From positions 372,001-436,000 of the forward strand of contig UICE01000004.1 of the NCBI GenBank assembly GCA_900471815.1: a DNA stretch of 64,000 nucleotides, written 5' to 3'. The translations under genes and the position numbers were made by a program. Within the stretch, counting starts at the first letter, position 1. Each line of letters starts with the position of its first letter. Under the pieces are notes generated by a model. The model saw only the letters and a program-made list of their open reading frames with translations. It was not told the DNA's origin and made no database searches. Of the stretch, positions 53,802 to 63,790 are shown piece by piece. The stretch comes from Hyphomicrobiales bacterium (GTDB lineage Bacteria; Pseudomonadota; Alphaproteobacteria; Rhizobiales; Rhizobiaceae).

Positions 53802-54006
53802 GTTTTTCCTGTTCTTGGAGTGTCTGGGGCGATTTGCTCCCGCTTTTGCTGTAACTTGAGCAATATTTGCCGAAGAATCCCCGATTTTTGCTGAAAATTT
53901 ACAATCGCAAATAGAAATTTGGTTGTGCGAAGTTGAACCATTGACCAGACTCATTTTCCTTGACTTCTTGCAGCATAGGATGACAATTCAGCATAGTCAA
54001 ACATAG

Positions 54007-54021
54007 TTCCATATAATGGAA
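54007..54021. promoter_or_regulatory. IclR-type operator TTCCAT-ATA-ATGGAA
   Basis: A perfect 15-base inverted repeat of the TTCC...GGAA form used by many IclR regulators. It overlaps the first possible ATG (54016) of the SDR gene, which suggests that translation begins later, at 54049. Confidence 0.6.
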
Positions 54022-54048
54022 TTAACTCAGCCTTATGAGAATCCTGCC

Positions 54049-54816
54049 ATGATGCCTTCCGCTATTTTTCCCGACCTGAAAGATCGATCTGTGCTTATCA
54101 CCGGCGGGGGTTCCGGCATTGGCGCTTCATTGACTGAAGGCTTTGTGCGTCAGGGTTCGCGCGTTGCCTTCATCGACATTGCCGACGAGCCTTCCAATGC
54201 GCTGGTGGAACAGATGGAAAGCCAATACGGAAACCGCCCGCTTTATATCAAGGCTGATCTTTCAGACGTGGCGGCTCTGCGGGCTGCCGTGGCGCAAGCC
54301 ATTGAAAATATTGGACTAATCACCGTACTTGTCAACAATGCTGCTTGGGATGACCGGCACGATATTGATGAAGTGACGCCGGAATATTGGGATAAGAACC
54401 AATCTATTAACCTGCGTCCCCAGTTCTTCGCAGCGCAGGCCGTTGTACCATGCATGCGTCAGGCGGGTGGTGGTTCCATCATCAATTTCACCTCGACTTC
54501 GTTCATGATCAACCATGGCGAAATGCCTTCCTATACGGCCGCGAAAGCCGGAATCATCGGTCTTACCAAGGGGTTAGCGGGACGATTGGGGCCGGAGAAA
54601 ATCCGGGTGAATGCCATTGCCCCTGGCTGGGTCATTACGGAACGCCAGCGCCAATTGTGGGTATCGGGAGATCGCCTGAAACACCACATTGAACGGCAGG
54701 TTTTGCGGGAGGAAATTCAGCCCGGTGATATGGTCGGGCCTTGTCTTTTCCTCGCTTCCGATGCAGCGCGCATGCTGAGTGCCCAGACCCTGATCGTTGA
54801 TGGAGGCTATCTGTGA
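54049..54816 (+). CDS. SDR dehydrogenase, probable galactose/aldose 1-dehydrogenase
   Basis: 255 residues: TGGGSGIGASL NAD(P) site, NNAAWDDRH, catalytic Ser in NFTSTSFM and YTAAKAG. A classical SDR whose role as sugar dehydrogenase follows from the neighbours DgoK, DgoA and SMP-30 lactonase: oxidation of galactose or another aldose to the lactone. ATG 54016 is also in frame but overlaps the operator; 54049 or 54052 gives the usual SDR start. Overlaps dgoK by four bases. Confidence 0.85.
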   Translation: MMPSAIFPDLKDRSVLITGGGSGIGASLTEGFVRQGSRVAFIDIADEPSNALVEQMESQYGNRPLYIKADLSDVAALRAAVAQAIENIGLITVLVNNAAWDDRHDIDEVTPEYWDKNQSINLRPQFFAAQAVVPCMRQAGGGSIINFTSTSFMINHGEMPSYTAAKAGIIGLTKGLAGRLGPEKIRVNAIAPGWVITERQRQLWVSGDRLKHHIERQVLREEIQPGDMVGPCLFLASDAARMLSAQTLIVDGGYL

Positions 54817-55742
54817 GCCAGGTCCCGATCTATGCGCTAAGTGATTGGGGAACAACGCGTTTCAGGCTCTGGCTCGTCGATGGCGCGGGCAATGTTCTTG
54901 GCGAAAAACGTGCCGATGACGGGCTTGATGTATCGCGCGTTAAGGGGTTTGCCTCTGTGCTTGAGGGGCATCTTGCAAGCCTTTCAGCACCCTCAGATCT
55001 GCCGGTCGTCATATGCGGCATGGCAGGCTCGCGTCAGGGTTGGGTCGAGGCGAATTATGTGCCGGTTCCTGCCGATTTGAATGCCATTCTTGTTGGTGCC
55101 GTCAAACTGCCAGACATGGCGCGCGACGTTCGCATTATTCCCGGTCTCTGCCAGTTGGACGATACGCCAAATGTCATGCGCGGCGAGGAAACCCAGTTGC
55201 TCGGAGCCATTCTGGATAGAAATTTATCCAGTGGAATCATAGCGATGCCCGGAACGCATTCAAAATGGGTAGAGTTGGAACAGGGCAGGGCCAAGTCATT
55301 CGGCACCTATATGACCGGCGAGCTTTATGCGCTAGTCAGCCAGCAATCGATCCTGCGCCATTCCATTCAGGATGCAGCGGAATCCGCTTCGGCGGATCAT
55401 CCGGAATTTATTGCCGCGCTGAAATCCATGCTCGCCGGAAACTCTCTCCTGGGTCAGCTCTTTGGCATACGCGCCGCCATGCTTTTAAATGATTTGAAAC
55501 CGGAGGCAGCTGCTTCTCGGCTTTCGGGCCTGCTTATCGGTGCAGAAATAGCCGGGCAAAAAGCGATAACAAACAATAGGATAGTCTTGGTCGCGTCGGG
55601 TGCAATGGCCACTCTTTATGGCAAGGCGTTCGACGTCGCCAGACTGGATTTTGATCTGGTGGATGCAGATGAAGCCGTGCGTAAAGGATTGTTCGTTGCT
55701 GCCTCCGGTATTTGGCCAAACGTTAAAGGAAACTTCAAATGA
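54813..55742 (+). CDS. dgoK: 2-dehydro-3-deoxygalactonokinase
   Basis: 309 residues, family length. Start SDWGTTRFRLWLVD is the phosphate-binding block, followed by CGMAGSRQGW and MPGTHSKWV, all conserved in DgoK. It phosphorylates 2-keto-3-deoxygalactonate at C6. The GTG start overlaps the SDR stop, and its stop overlaps dgoA, so the genes are coupled. Confidence 0.93.
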   Translation: MSQVPIYALSDWGTTRFRLWLVDGAGNVLGEKRADDGLDVSRVKGFASVLEGHLASLSAPSDLPVVICGMAGSRQGWVEANYVPVPADLNAILVGAVKLPDMARDVRIIPGLCQLDDTPNVMRGEETQLLGAILDRNLSSGIIAMPGTHSKWVELEQGRAKSFGTYMTGELYALVSQQSILRHSIQDAAESASADHPEFIAALKSMLAGNSLLGQLFGIRAAMLLNDLKPEAAASRLSGLLIGAEIAGQKAITNNRIVLVASGAMATLYGKAFDVARLDFDLVDADEAVRKGLFVAASGIWPNVKGNFK

Positions 55743-56380
55743 CCCTTTCTTCCGCTCCATGGCCCAAGCTTAAACGCGACCTGATCGCGATCTTGCGGGG
55801 CGTCCGGCCAGATGAAGTTTTGGCAATTGGGGAGGCGCTTGTTGCTGCGGGAATCGATGTCATCGAAGTGCCGCTCAATTCCCCTGATCCGTTCCAATCC
55901 ATTGAACTGCTTGCAAAAAAACTGCCTTCGCACGTTCTTGTTGGCGCTGGGACAGTGCTCGATGCAAATGACGTTCAACGGCTTGGGGATGCCGGCGGGC
56001 GTCTTGTCATTTCGCCAAATATCGATCCTTCCGTGCTGGCAGCCGCTGCCAAAGCAGAGATGGTGTCCATGCCGGGCGTTTTCACGCCGACTGAAGCGCT
56101 TGCTGCTTTGAAAGCCGGTGCATCCGGCTTGAAGTTCTTTCCGGCAAGCGTGCTCGGTCCCGACGGCATAAAGGCGATCAGCGCAATTCTACCCAAGGGA
56201 ACCATTATCGGTGCTGTTGGCGGTGTCGATGAAAACGGCTTCGCGTCCTATGCGAAGGTTGGCGTTAGAACGTTCGGGCTAGGTTCCAGTCTTTACAAGA
56301 TTGGCGCGACAGCGGGAGAGGTGGGTGACCGCGCAAGAGCAACAATTGCCGCATATGATCGGGTTTTTGGGGAAGTTTGA
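55739..56380 (+). CDS. dgoA: 2-dehydro-3-deoxy-6-phosphogalactonate aldolase
   Basis: 213 residues, a KDPG-aldolase-type class I enzyme: AILRGVRPDE with the active Glu/Arg region, GAGTVLDANDVQR and the Schiff-base Lys in GLKFFPAS. The variant ILRGVRPD and IEVPLNSPDP are those of DgoA rather than Eda. Products are pyruvate and glyceraldehyde 3-phosphate. Start ATG overlaps dgoK by four bases. Confidence 0.92.
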   Translation: MTLSSAPWPKLKRDLIAILRGVRPDEVLAIGEALVAAGIDVIEVPLNSPDPFQSIELLAKKLPSHVLVGAGTVLDANDVQRLGDAGGRLVISPNIDPSVLAAAAKAEMVSMPGVFTPTEALAALKAGASGLKFFPASVLGPDGIKAISAILPKGTIIGAVGGVDENGFASYAKVGVRTFGLGSSLYKIGATAGEVGDRARATIAAYDRVFGEV

Positions 56381-56382
56381 CG

Positions 56383-57258
56383 ATGAATCAGCCAAAAATC
56401 AGCGTTTTTCACGATGTTCCATGTCAATTGGGCGAGGGGCCGGGTTGCGATCCACTAACGAAGAATGCCTGGTGGTTCGATATCGTCACGGGCCGTCTGT
56501 TCGAAAAACCCTTGGCTGGCGGCGACGTCGCAATCCATCAACTCGGGCAAATGGCGAGTGCGCTGGCGGTGGTCGACGCGCAGCATCAGTTGATTTCCAC
56601 GGAGACCGGGCTTGTGCTTCGTGACCGCCATACGGGCGTGCTGAAAATGCACCAGCCAATCGAGGCGGATAATCCGATTACGCGCTCAAACGATGCGCGC
56701 GTGCATCCAGCCGGTGCTTTCTGGATTGGCACAATGGGCAAGAAAGCAGAGCAGAGGGCGGGCTCGATCTATTGGTATCGAAAAGGCGAATTGCGTAAAA
56801 TATTCAACGACATAACAATTCCAAACTCGATCTGCTTCTCGCCCGATGGCAGTATTTCATACTTTGCAGATACAGATAAAAATATAATCTGGCGAGTCGA
56901 TACCGATCCTGAAACCGGGCTTCCCATTGGCGAGCCGACAGAGTTTTATAGACACCAGGAAAAGGGCGGCGTTGACGGTTCTGTAGTCGATGGCGATGGC
57001 AATCTGTGGAATGCCTGTTGGGGCCGTTCAGCCGTGGATGTCTATTCGCCATCCGGTAAGCGCATACATTCCATCACGATGCCCGTAAAGCAGCCTTCCT
57101 GTCCCGCATTTGTCAGCGAGGATACGGCGAGCATGATCGTTACAACGGCCTATCATGATATGAGCGAGGCTTATCACAAGACTGATCCTGATGCGGGCAA
57201 GACGTACCTTGTTGAGCTGGCTGGTAAAGGCCGCTTTGATCGACCTGTGCAATTGTAA
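56383..57258 (+). CDS. SMP-30/gluconolactonase-family lactonase
   Basis: 291 residues forming the six-blade propeller of SMP-30. Metal ligands are in CQLGEGPGCD (Glu), SNDARVHP (Asn/Asp) and GGVDGSVVD (Asp). It opens the aldonolactone made by the SDR dehydrogenase. ATG 56383 comes two bases after the dgoA stop; the TTG at 56377 is not needed. Last gene of the operon. Confidence 0.92.
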   Translation: MNQPKISVFHDVPCQLGEGPGCDPLTKNAWWFDIVTGRLFEKPLAGGDVAIHQLGQMASALAVVDAQHQLISTETGLVLRDRHTGVLKMHQPIEADNPITRSNDARVHPAGAFWIGTMGKKAEQRAGSIYWYRKGELRKIFNDITIPNSICFSPDGSISYFADTDKNIIWRVDTDPETGLPIGEPTEFYRHQEKGGVDGSVVDGDGNLWNACWGRSAVDVYSPSGKRIHSITMPVKQPSCPAFVSEDTASMIVTTAYHDMSEAYHKTDPDAGKTYLVELAGKGRFDRPVQL

Positions 57259-57380
57259 TTGCAACTCAGGAACCATTGCCGGGCATCATCGTTTCCTCCC
57301 TGTAACCAAATATCAACGACTACGAACGCAAGCCGCCTGGCTGCGAGTGGTGGTCTGTGTCTGTAATCAGGAGAATGAAC

Positions 57381-57884
57381 ATGGGATTTTTTTCCAAGGA
57401 TATCAAAACGATGGACGACCTGTTCGTCCATACGCTTCGGGATATTTACTATGCGGAAAACCAGATCGTAAAAGCTTTGCCCGAGATGATCGACAAGGCT
57501 ACTGATCAAACTCTCAAGGATGGATTTGAAAAACATCTGCAGGAAACACATCTGCAGATTGAGCGTCTGGAGCAGGTTTTTGCCCAGCATGGTGTTGAAG
57601 TCAGTGGTGTGAATTGCCCAGCCATTGATGGCATTCTGGAAGAGGCCGACGACATTGCAGGCGAGGTAGATGATGATCGCGTTCTCGATGCGGCGTTGAT
57701 CGCTGCCGCTCAGGCTGTCGAGCATTATGAAATTACACGCTATGGCACGCTCGTCGCATGGGCAAAGCAGCTTGGTCGCCATGATTGCGCCGCCCTGCTT
57801 CAGCAAAATCTCGATGAAGAGCTAAAGACGGATAAGGCTCTGACCGGCATGGCAGAAAATCGCATCAACGCTGCTGCAGCGTAA
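57381..57884 (+). CDS. DUF892/YciF-like ferritin-fold stress protein
   Basis: 167 residues. The N-terminal DDLFVHTLRDIYYAENQIVKALP is the signature of the YciE/YciF (DUF892) family, four-helix bundles of ferritin type seen in stress regulons. Glu and His residues such as HLQETHLQIERLEQ and AVEHYEITRYG could bind a di-metal site. ATG 57381 lies eight bases after GGAG. The 48-codon membrane peptide gene follows. Confidence 0.92.
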   Translation: MGFFSKDIKTMDDLFVHTLRDIYYAENQIVKALPEMIDKATDQTLKDGFEKHLQETHLQIERLEQVFAQHGVEVSGVNCPAIDGILEEADDIAGEVDDDRVLDAALIAAAQAVEHYEITRYGTLVAWAKQLGRHDCAALLQQNLDEELKTDKALTGMAENRINAAAA

Positions 57885-57982
57885 GTTTTGGCATCCGTAC
57901 GGCCAGTCTTTCAAGCCACCACTTGAAACGGCTGGCCGCACTATTTTTTGTTGGTCAGAACCATAAGATTTGAGGATTAACA

Positions 57983-58129
57983 ATGGCCAAGAGGATCGAA
58001 GCGCCAAGGATAAAGCAGGGCGAACAGGGTTACCCAATTCTGGTAGTGCTGGTCGTGTTGTTCGGGCTAGCAGCGCTTATCTGGCTGGGCGTTGAGGTCT
58101 ACAGTCAATATATTGCCAGTGGCAGATAG
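57983..58129 (+). CDS. Small single-span membrane protein (48 residues)
   Basis: A 48-codon ORF: charged N-terminus MAKRIEAPRIKQGEQG, one hydrophobic segment (about residues 19-36, LVVLVVLFGLAALIWLGV) and a short tail SQYIASGR. AGGA lies five to eight bases before ATG. It is unbroken and shows positive-inside charge, so it is a plausible real gene. It follows the DUF892 gene after 98 bases and precedes anmK. Function unknown. Confidence 0.55.
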   Translation: MAKRIEAPRIKQGEQGYPILVVLVVLFGLAALIWLGVEVYSQYIASGR

Positions 58130-58258
58130 CTGGAGCCGTTCGCAAATAGCTCCCTCTCTTGCCCAGATTACAATAGGAAACGGCGCTTGCGGATCATGCC
58201 GCCAACGGGTTAACAAGGCTGCGAAATACCGCAATCGCTCGGGAGCGCAGTCCGCCGT

Positions 58259-59419
58259 ATGAACCATCCTAAAACCTCCGATATGAAGTCAAGCTGGGCA
58301 GTCGGTCTCATGACCGGCACTGTGCTGGATGGTTTCATCGATATTGCAATGATACGCAGTGATGGCGAAACCATTGACGAGTTCGGCCCCTGGGAATTGG
58401 CACCTTATCCCACCGATATTCGCTCGCTTTTGGCGGAAACTTTGGACATTGCCCGTGAATGGCAATTCAAGGGCCCTGAGCCGGAAATCTTTCGCAAAGC
58501 GGAAATCGCGTTGACGGAAGCGCAATCGCTTGCCGTCAATCTATTCCTTGAAAAGCATGGCTTTCAGTCTTCCGATATTGCAGCTGTCGGCTTTCACGGT
58601 CAGACGGTTCTCCATGTGGCGCCTCAAGGCGGAAATCGCGGATTCACACGACAATTGGGCGATGGCGCAATCATGTCGCGGATTGTTGGAACGGATGTTG
58701 TGTTCGATTTCCGTTCTGCGGATGTAGAGGCAGGCGGGCAAGGAGCGCCGCTTTCGGCGATTTATCACAAGGCCATGTTGCAAAAGATTGGAGCTGGCGC
58801 CGATCATGCCATGCTCAATCTGGGCGGTGTCGCCAACATCACCTGGTGCAATTCAAGCGACATGATCGCCTTTGATACCGGTCCGGCCAATGCTCCGGTC
58901 AATGACTGGATTCGGGCGAAAACGGGCAAGGAAATGGACCGTGACGGCAAGATTGCCGCAAGTGGAAACGTTGATGAGGAGCGCATGCGCGTGCTTCTCA
59001 GCCATCCATTCCTCCATGCACCATATCCGAAATCGCTTGATCGGTTTGATTTCCCGGCATCCATGGCTGACGGTCTTGGTCTTGAAGATGGTGCAGCGAC
59101 CCTGACAGCTTTTACTGCTGGCGCGGTGGGAAAAGCGTTGGACCTTCTGCCGGAACGACCCAAGAAGATTGTCGTATGTGGCGGTGGGCGCAAGAACCCG
59201 GTCATGATGAAGGAAATTTCAAAGCGAGCTAATGTGGAGGTGATCATCGCTGACGATGTGGGCCTGCGCGGCGATGCGGTAGAAGCGGAATGCTTCGCTT
59301 ATCTGGCAATGCGTTCGCTTAAGGGACTGCCACTCAGTTTTCCGCACACAACAGGCGTTGCAAAACCACAGACCGGCGGCAGAATTGCACGCCGCCGCGA
59401 TTTAGAAATCTCAAGCTAA
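58259..59419 (+). CDS. anmK: Anhydro-N-acetylmuramic acid kinase
   Basis: 386 residues, family length. Key stretches: [10 protein letters not shown] (GLMSGTSLDG in most), [20 protein letters not shown] and [13 protein letters not shown]. The enzyme opens and phosphorylates 1,6-anhydroMurNAc from recycled peptidoglycan in the cytoplasm. In the first motif Ser and Ser are changed to Thr and Val, common in alphaproteobacterial forms. Start ATG 58259, or ATG 58283. Confidence 0.93.
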   Translation: MNHPKTSDMKSSWAVGLMTGTVLDGFIDIAMIRSDGETIDEFGPWELAPYPTDIRSLLAETLDIAREWQFKGPEPEIFRKAEIALTEAQSLAVNLFLEKHGFQSSDIAAVGFHGQTVLHVAPQGGNRGFTRQLGDGAIMSRIVGTDVVFDFRSADVEAGGQGAPLSAIYHKAMLQKIGAGADHAMLNLGGVANITWCNSSDMIAFDTGPANAPVNDWIRAKTGKEMDRDGKIAASGNVDEERMRVLLSHPFLHAPYPKSLDRFDFPASMADGLGLEDGAATLTAFTAGAVGKALDLLPERPKKIVVCGGGRKNPVMMKEISKRANVEVIIADDVGLRGDAVEAECFAYLAMRSLKGLPLSFPHTTGVAKPQTGGRIARRRDLEISS

Positions 59420-59620
59420 AACAGAGAAATTCGAATTGCTTCAGATCGCGCATTGCTGGATCTGGCTTGGTTCCATAAGATAGATTACGCGATAACTATG
59501 TGTATCCGGGGTGGGTTCAAGGATGAAGTGCGACACGTATTGAATGTCTGGTTTAGGAGGATGCAACGCGCCCGGCGGTGCATCCCAATCTAATGCGTAC
59601 TTCGCCAAAGTACCCTGCTA

Positions 59621-60922
59621 TCAGAAATGCTCGTTGCTATCTGCCCTCTTGCCGAGGATCAATGCAGCGATGAGGCCGAGCGCCACGCCGAACATGACAT
59701 AATAAGTCGGCGCCATGGGTGATCCGGTCTTCTGGATCAGCCAGGTCACGATGAACTGTGCAAAACCACCAATGAGCATCACGGCAATATTGTACGAGAT
59801 TGACAGGCCCAAAGACCGCACGCGTGTTGGAAAGAGCACGGCCATGACTGTGCTGAACACGGCAAAGAATGCTGCCGCGCAAAGACCGGTTGCCAGCTGT
59901 ACCACGATAAGCCTGCTGATCGTGGGAGCGGCTGTCAGCCATGAATAGAGCGGAAACAAGATGACGAGATAGACCGCAAGGGAGGTGATCAACAGCTTGC
60001 TTCGACCCACCCTATCGGAAAGGATACCCATCAAAGGTGTCAGGACAACAACCCACAATGCCCCAAGCATCTGAACCTCGAACGTTTCCTGAAGTGGCAG
60101 CTGAAGGATCTTCGTCGCGAAGGTCACGAGATAGGTGAAGGTTATATACACCGTAACAGTAGCAGCGGCGACAAGCCCGATGCCCAATACTGTTTCGCGC
60201 CATGAGCTTGCCAGCAATTCTCCGATACTGATGTGGGTGCCTTTAACGGTCTCTTCCCGTTTGGCATTGCGGAATACTTCTGTCTCATCAAGGCGTTGAC
60301 GGATATAGACGGCAACAGGAATGATGACCAGGCCAACGAAAAAGGGAATGCGCCAAGCCCATGCCTCGATCTGCTCCTGCGTAAAATAGACTGTCATTAA
60401 CGTGCCTGCAGCGGCGCCAATCAACAGTCCGATCATCTGGCCGGTCATTTGCCAGGAGCCATAAAAGCCACGCTTTTCGCGAGGGGCCATCTCGATGAGC
60501 AATGCTGTCGCCGTGCCGAATTCGCCGCCGGCCGAAAAGCCCTGTATCAGCCGGGCGATAAGGATCAGCAATGGAGCCAACACGCCCGCCGCCTGATAGG
60601 TCGGAGCGAATGTGATGATCGCCATGGAAACCGCCATGAGCGAAGTGATCAACACCATGGCAGCCTTGCGGCCATGCTTGTCGCCATAAAGACCAAGAAT
60701 AATGCCGCCGACGGGACGCATCAGAAACCCGACGCCAAAAATGGCCGTGGTCATCAGGATAGCATTCAGATCGCTGCTTGAGGCGGAGGGATCGACCGGA
60801 AAAAACAACCGCGCGATGATGGGTGTCATAAAGGCAAACACAAGAAAATCATACCATTCGAGCGCATTGCCGATAACAGCAGCAACAAGATTACGCACCG
60901 GCACTTTGTGAGGCTGCTGCAT
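59621..60922 (-). CDS. MFS transporter, metabolite:H+ symporter (MHS) family
   Basis: 433 residues, twelve membrane segments, beginning with the MHS motif GNALEWYDFLVFAFM, with GDKHGRK between helices 2 and 3 and SDRVGRS between 8 and 9. Proton-linked import of a carboxylate or other small metabolite. It is convergent with anmK and stands alone. It differs clearly from the MHS protein at 5470-6825. Confidence 0.92.
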   Translation of the reverse strand: MQQPHKVPVRNLVAAVIGNALEWYDFLVFAFMTPIIARLFFPVDPSASSSDLNAILMTTAIFGVGFLMRPVGGIILGLYGDKHGRKAAMVLITSLMAVSMAIITFAPTYQAAGVLAPLLILIARLIQGFSAGGEFGTATALLIEMAPREKRGFYGSWQMTGQMIGLLIGAAAGTLMTVYFTQEQIEAWAWRIPFFVGLVIIPVAVYIRQRLDETEVFRNAKREETVKGTHISIGELLASSWRETVLGIGLVAAATVTVYITFTYLVTFATKILQLPLQETFEVQMLGALWVVVLTPLMGILSDRVGRSKLLITSLAVYLVILFPLYSWLTAAPTISRLIVVQLATGLCAAAFFAVFSTVMAVLFPTRVRSLGLSISYNIAVMLIGGFAQFIVTWLIQKTGSPMAPTYYVMFGVALGLIAALILGKRADSNEHF

Positions 60923-61178
60923 GATTATTCCTTTATCAGTGGGGTTTTCTGTCAGAAGGTCATAGCCAGCCTGCCAGGAGACTCGCTTCAGCTACAGTTG
61001 AACCCCTCTCCCGGATTGGTCCAGTCCCTAGAAGTTGTTTTCCCCATGAACCAATGGTGCGCTGCAAAATGTCTTATGTTGCGCCGAGACAAGGCTCGCT
61101 GTTGCAAATTACTGAAACAGGCTTTTATCTTGGCCGCTCGCTGAAACCGGGTCTAACGCTATTCGAGAGGGTCCAATC

Positions 61179-61763
61179 ATGAAATATTTCTATTCTCCCG
61201 ACACTTGTGCTTTAGCCGGGCATATCGCCCTTGCGGAAGGCGGTCATACGCCGCAGCTGATCAAGGTCGATGTTTTCACGCGAACGATCAAGGAACCTGG
61301 CGATTACAATGAGGTAAATCCCAAGGGCTATGTACCCCTGCTGGAATCTGACGATGGCCGGCAACTTACGGAAAATGTTGCAATTCTCAACTGGATCTCA
61401 CGAAACTCGCCGCGATTTTCGGAAGGGTCAAAGCCTGATATCGACAGGCAAACTGAGATGCTGGCTTTCATATCAAGCGAAATTCAAAAGCCCTTCGTCT
61501 TTTCCTTTTTCCTGCCGGGTGACGAAGCAAAAAGCGACCTGACCAAAATGGTCGCCGGGCGGTTCGCCTATCTCACCGAGGTGCTCGATGAACCATTTCT
61601 GTTGGGCAGCGATTTCAGCGTGGCGGATGCATTTCTCTATGTCATGTTACGCTGGGCGCGCATGTCGAATATGGAAGTATCGCCGCGGCTCCTCGAATAT
61701 CGGGATAGGATCGAGCGTATGCACTCAGTACAACGAGCTTTGACTGAAGAAGGACTGGCCTAA
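61179..61763 (+). CDS. Glutathione S-transferase family protein
   Basis: 194 residues with the thioredoxin-like N-terminal domain (MKYFYSPDTCALAGHIALAEGG) and NPKGYVPLLESDDGRQLTENVAILNWI, where the cis-Pro and the Glu of the glutathione site lie, then the helical domain with LLGSDFSVADAFLYVMLRWA. Cys10 could be the active residue, as in beta-class bacterial enzymes. Glutathione-dependent detoxification is likely. The gene has no clear operon partner. Confidence 0.92.
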   Translation: MKYFYSPDTCALAGHIALAEGGHTPQLIKVDVFTRTIKEPGDYNEVNPKGYVPLLESDDGRQLTENVAILNWISRNSPRFSEGSKPDIDRQTEMLAFISSEIQKPFVFSFFLPGDEAKSDLTKMVAGRFAYLTEVLDEPFLLGSDFSVADAFLYVMLRWARMSNMEVSPRLLEYRDRIERMHSVQRALTEEGLA

Positions 61764-61921
61764 AAAATCCATTCAGGCTTCAGAGCCAAGGCACTTGGAC
61801 CTGGTTTAAAATCAAATGAAAGCCCCAGTAACATTCAAAGGTTGTTTTTGCGTGGTGTACAGGCCATGCTCCAACAATACCGAATGTAGATCAACTGTCG
61901 GTTCTATACGTTGAGAATGAA

Positions 61922-63007
61922 ATGGAATTAAGCATACTGGCGACGGGGATTGTGCGGATACTTGGTATAACCGCGCTCGTCATCCTTTCCTATTCGATGG
62001 TCATTCGTAATTTTCCGAATGGTTGGAAAAAGAGCGCTGCTATCGGCATCCTCTTTGCCACTGGTGCCATATTGTCGATGAACGATGCAGTGATGCCGGC
62101 ACCGGGTGTCTTCTTCGATGGCCGCACCGCTCTCCTGGCAATTGTTTATCCTTATGGGGGACTTATTGGCACCGTCATTGCTGCTTTATTGATCGCTGCC
62201 TATCGCATATGGCTCGGCGGCGTTGGTGTCGTGCCAGGGCTGTTGTCCATCTTGATGCTTTGCTGCGTGAGTTATGCTGCAGCGCGTGTTCCGGTCCGAA
62301 AAATTCCGGTTGGCTTTGGTCGCTCGACGCTCATCGGGCTGGCTGCATCGCTCTCGATTATTTCCGTTGTGCTGCTGCCAGGTGAAGTCGTTGCAACCAT
62401 TGTCGGCGCGCCATTGATCGCAGTCATATTGGCCAATATCGCCAATGTCGTCATTATCGTCAATTTCCTGGAAAGGGAAAAATCCCGCTTGAGGATCATC
62501 AGGGCGCTGGAGCATGAAGCTTCTGTGGATCCCCTGACAAAGCTCCAGAATCGCAGGGCCTTCGACAAGGCAGCTTTAAGAGCAATGAATGATAATCGAG
62601 CCAAAGCGGCCCATTGCTCCTTGATAATGATTGATATTGATCATTTCAAAACAATCAACGACAGGCTTGGACATTATACGGGTGACACGGTACTGGCTGA
62701 TGTGGCGGCAATCATCCAGAAGAATGTGCGCCTTGGTGATGTTGTGGTCCGCTATGGCGGCGAAGAAATCTTGCTACTGCTCGCCAATACAAAACAGGAT
62801 GCTGCCAATGCATTGGCAGAGCGCGTGCGCAGTGAGATTGAAAATACGGATTTTGTCTCGGGATCGGAAAGCGTCAATGTCACTGTGAGCGCCGGTGTTG
62901 CCAGCTTGGGCGAGAAATATGCAAGCATGGAGGCCTTGCTCAAGGCTGCTGACAAGGCACTTTACCATGCAAAACTAAGCGGCCGAAATCGCGTCGAGGT
63001 CGCTTAG
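61922..63007 (+). CDS. Membrane diguanylate cyclase (5TMR-LYT/GGDEF)
   Basis: 361 residues. Residues 1-180 have about six membrane segments with FDGRTALLAIVYPYGGLIG, a form of the 5TM-LYT sensor domain. The GGDEF domain (about 195-361) is complete: DPLTKLQNRRAFD, IDIDHFKTIND and the active loop RYGGEEI. The inhibitory RxxD site (RLGD) is five residues before GGEE, so feedback inhibition by c-di-GMP should work. Unlike the degenerate protein at 27134-29614 this one should be active. Confidence 0.95.
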   Translation: MELSILATGIVRILGITALVILSYSMVIRNFPNGWKKSAAIGILFATGAILSMNDAVMPAPGVFFDGRTALLAIVYPYGGLIGTVIAALLIAAYRIWLGGVGVVPGLLSILMLCCVSYAAARVPVRKIPVGFGRSTLIGLAASLSIISVVLLPGEVVATIVGAPLIAVILANIANVVIIVNFLEREKSRLRIIRALEHEASVDPLTKLQNRRAFDKAALRAMNDNRAKAAHCSLIMIDIDHFKTINDRLGHYTGDTVLADVAAIIQKNVRLGDVVVRYGGEEILLLLANTKQDAANALAERVRSEIENTDFVSGSESVNVTVSAGVASLGEKYASMEALLKAADKALYHAKLSGRNRVEVA

Positions 63008-63016
63008 ATCAGCTTT

Positions 63017-63790
63017 TTAAATACCCTCGCCATGCATATGACCATCGTGAGTCAGCGTGGCTATGAAGCGTTTTGTACGTTCATGCTTTGGCTGAGTGAA
63101 GATATCACGTGAAGTACCCGTTTCAACAATTACGCCGCCATCCAATACGATCACTTCATTGGCGATGCGTGAAGCCAGCCGCAAATCATGCGTGGCCATG
63201 ACCATTGTTGTGCCTTCCCGCGCCAATTGAGCCAGAACATCGACCACCTCGCCCGATAGTTCCGGGTCGAGCGCAGAGGTAGGTTCGTCGCACAAAAGGA
63301 CCTTGGGTGATGGAGCCAATGCACGGGCAATGGCGACACGCTGTTGCTGTCCGCCGGAAAGTGTTGAGGGCCAGACCTCCGATTTATGTGCAAGGCCAAC
63401 TTTTTCCAAGAGGGCCTTTGCGCGCTCCCTCGCCTTCTCTTTGGGCCATTTGAGAACGGTGGTCAGGCCCTCGGTCACGTTCTCAATCACGGTTCGATGG
63501 GGAAAGAGCTGGAAGTTCTGAAAGACCATGCCAGTGTGACGCCGGAGCAATTGAATTTGCTTCGTCGAAGGTTTGACGCCCGGCTGAAACTCAAGACGGT
63601 CTCCGGCGATTTCGACGCTGCCAGCGGTGGGAATTTCAAGCAGGTTAATGCAGCGAAGCAATGTGCTCTTGCCGCCACCGGAAGGGCCGACAAGTGCCAT
63701 TACCGCACCTTCTGCTACATCAAGAGAGACATTCTTCAGGACTTGAAGATCGCCAAAATTCTTCTCGATATTCTTGAGTTGGATCATCAT
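63017..63790 (-). CDS. Amino acid ABC transporter ATPase
   Basis: 257 residues: Walker [41 protein letters not shown] and ATHDLR. Typical of the GlnQ/TcyN group. It overlaps the upstream permease gene by four bases and ends 9 bases from the convergent diguanylate cyclase gene. Confidence 0.95.
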   Translation of the reverse strand: MMIQLKNIEKNFGDLQVLKNVSLDVAEGAVMALVGPSGGGKSTLLRCINLLEIPTAGSVEIAGDRLEFQPGVKPSTKQIQLLRRHTGMVFQNFQLFPHRTVIENVTEGLTTVLKWPKEKARERAKALLEKVGLAHKSEVWPSTLSGGQQQRVAIARALAPSPKVLLCDEPTSALDPELSGEVVDVLAQLAREGTTMVMATHDLRLASRIANEVIVLDGGVIVETGTSRDIFTQPKHERTKRFIATLTHDGHMHGEGI

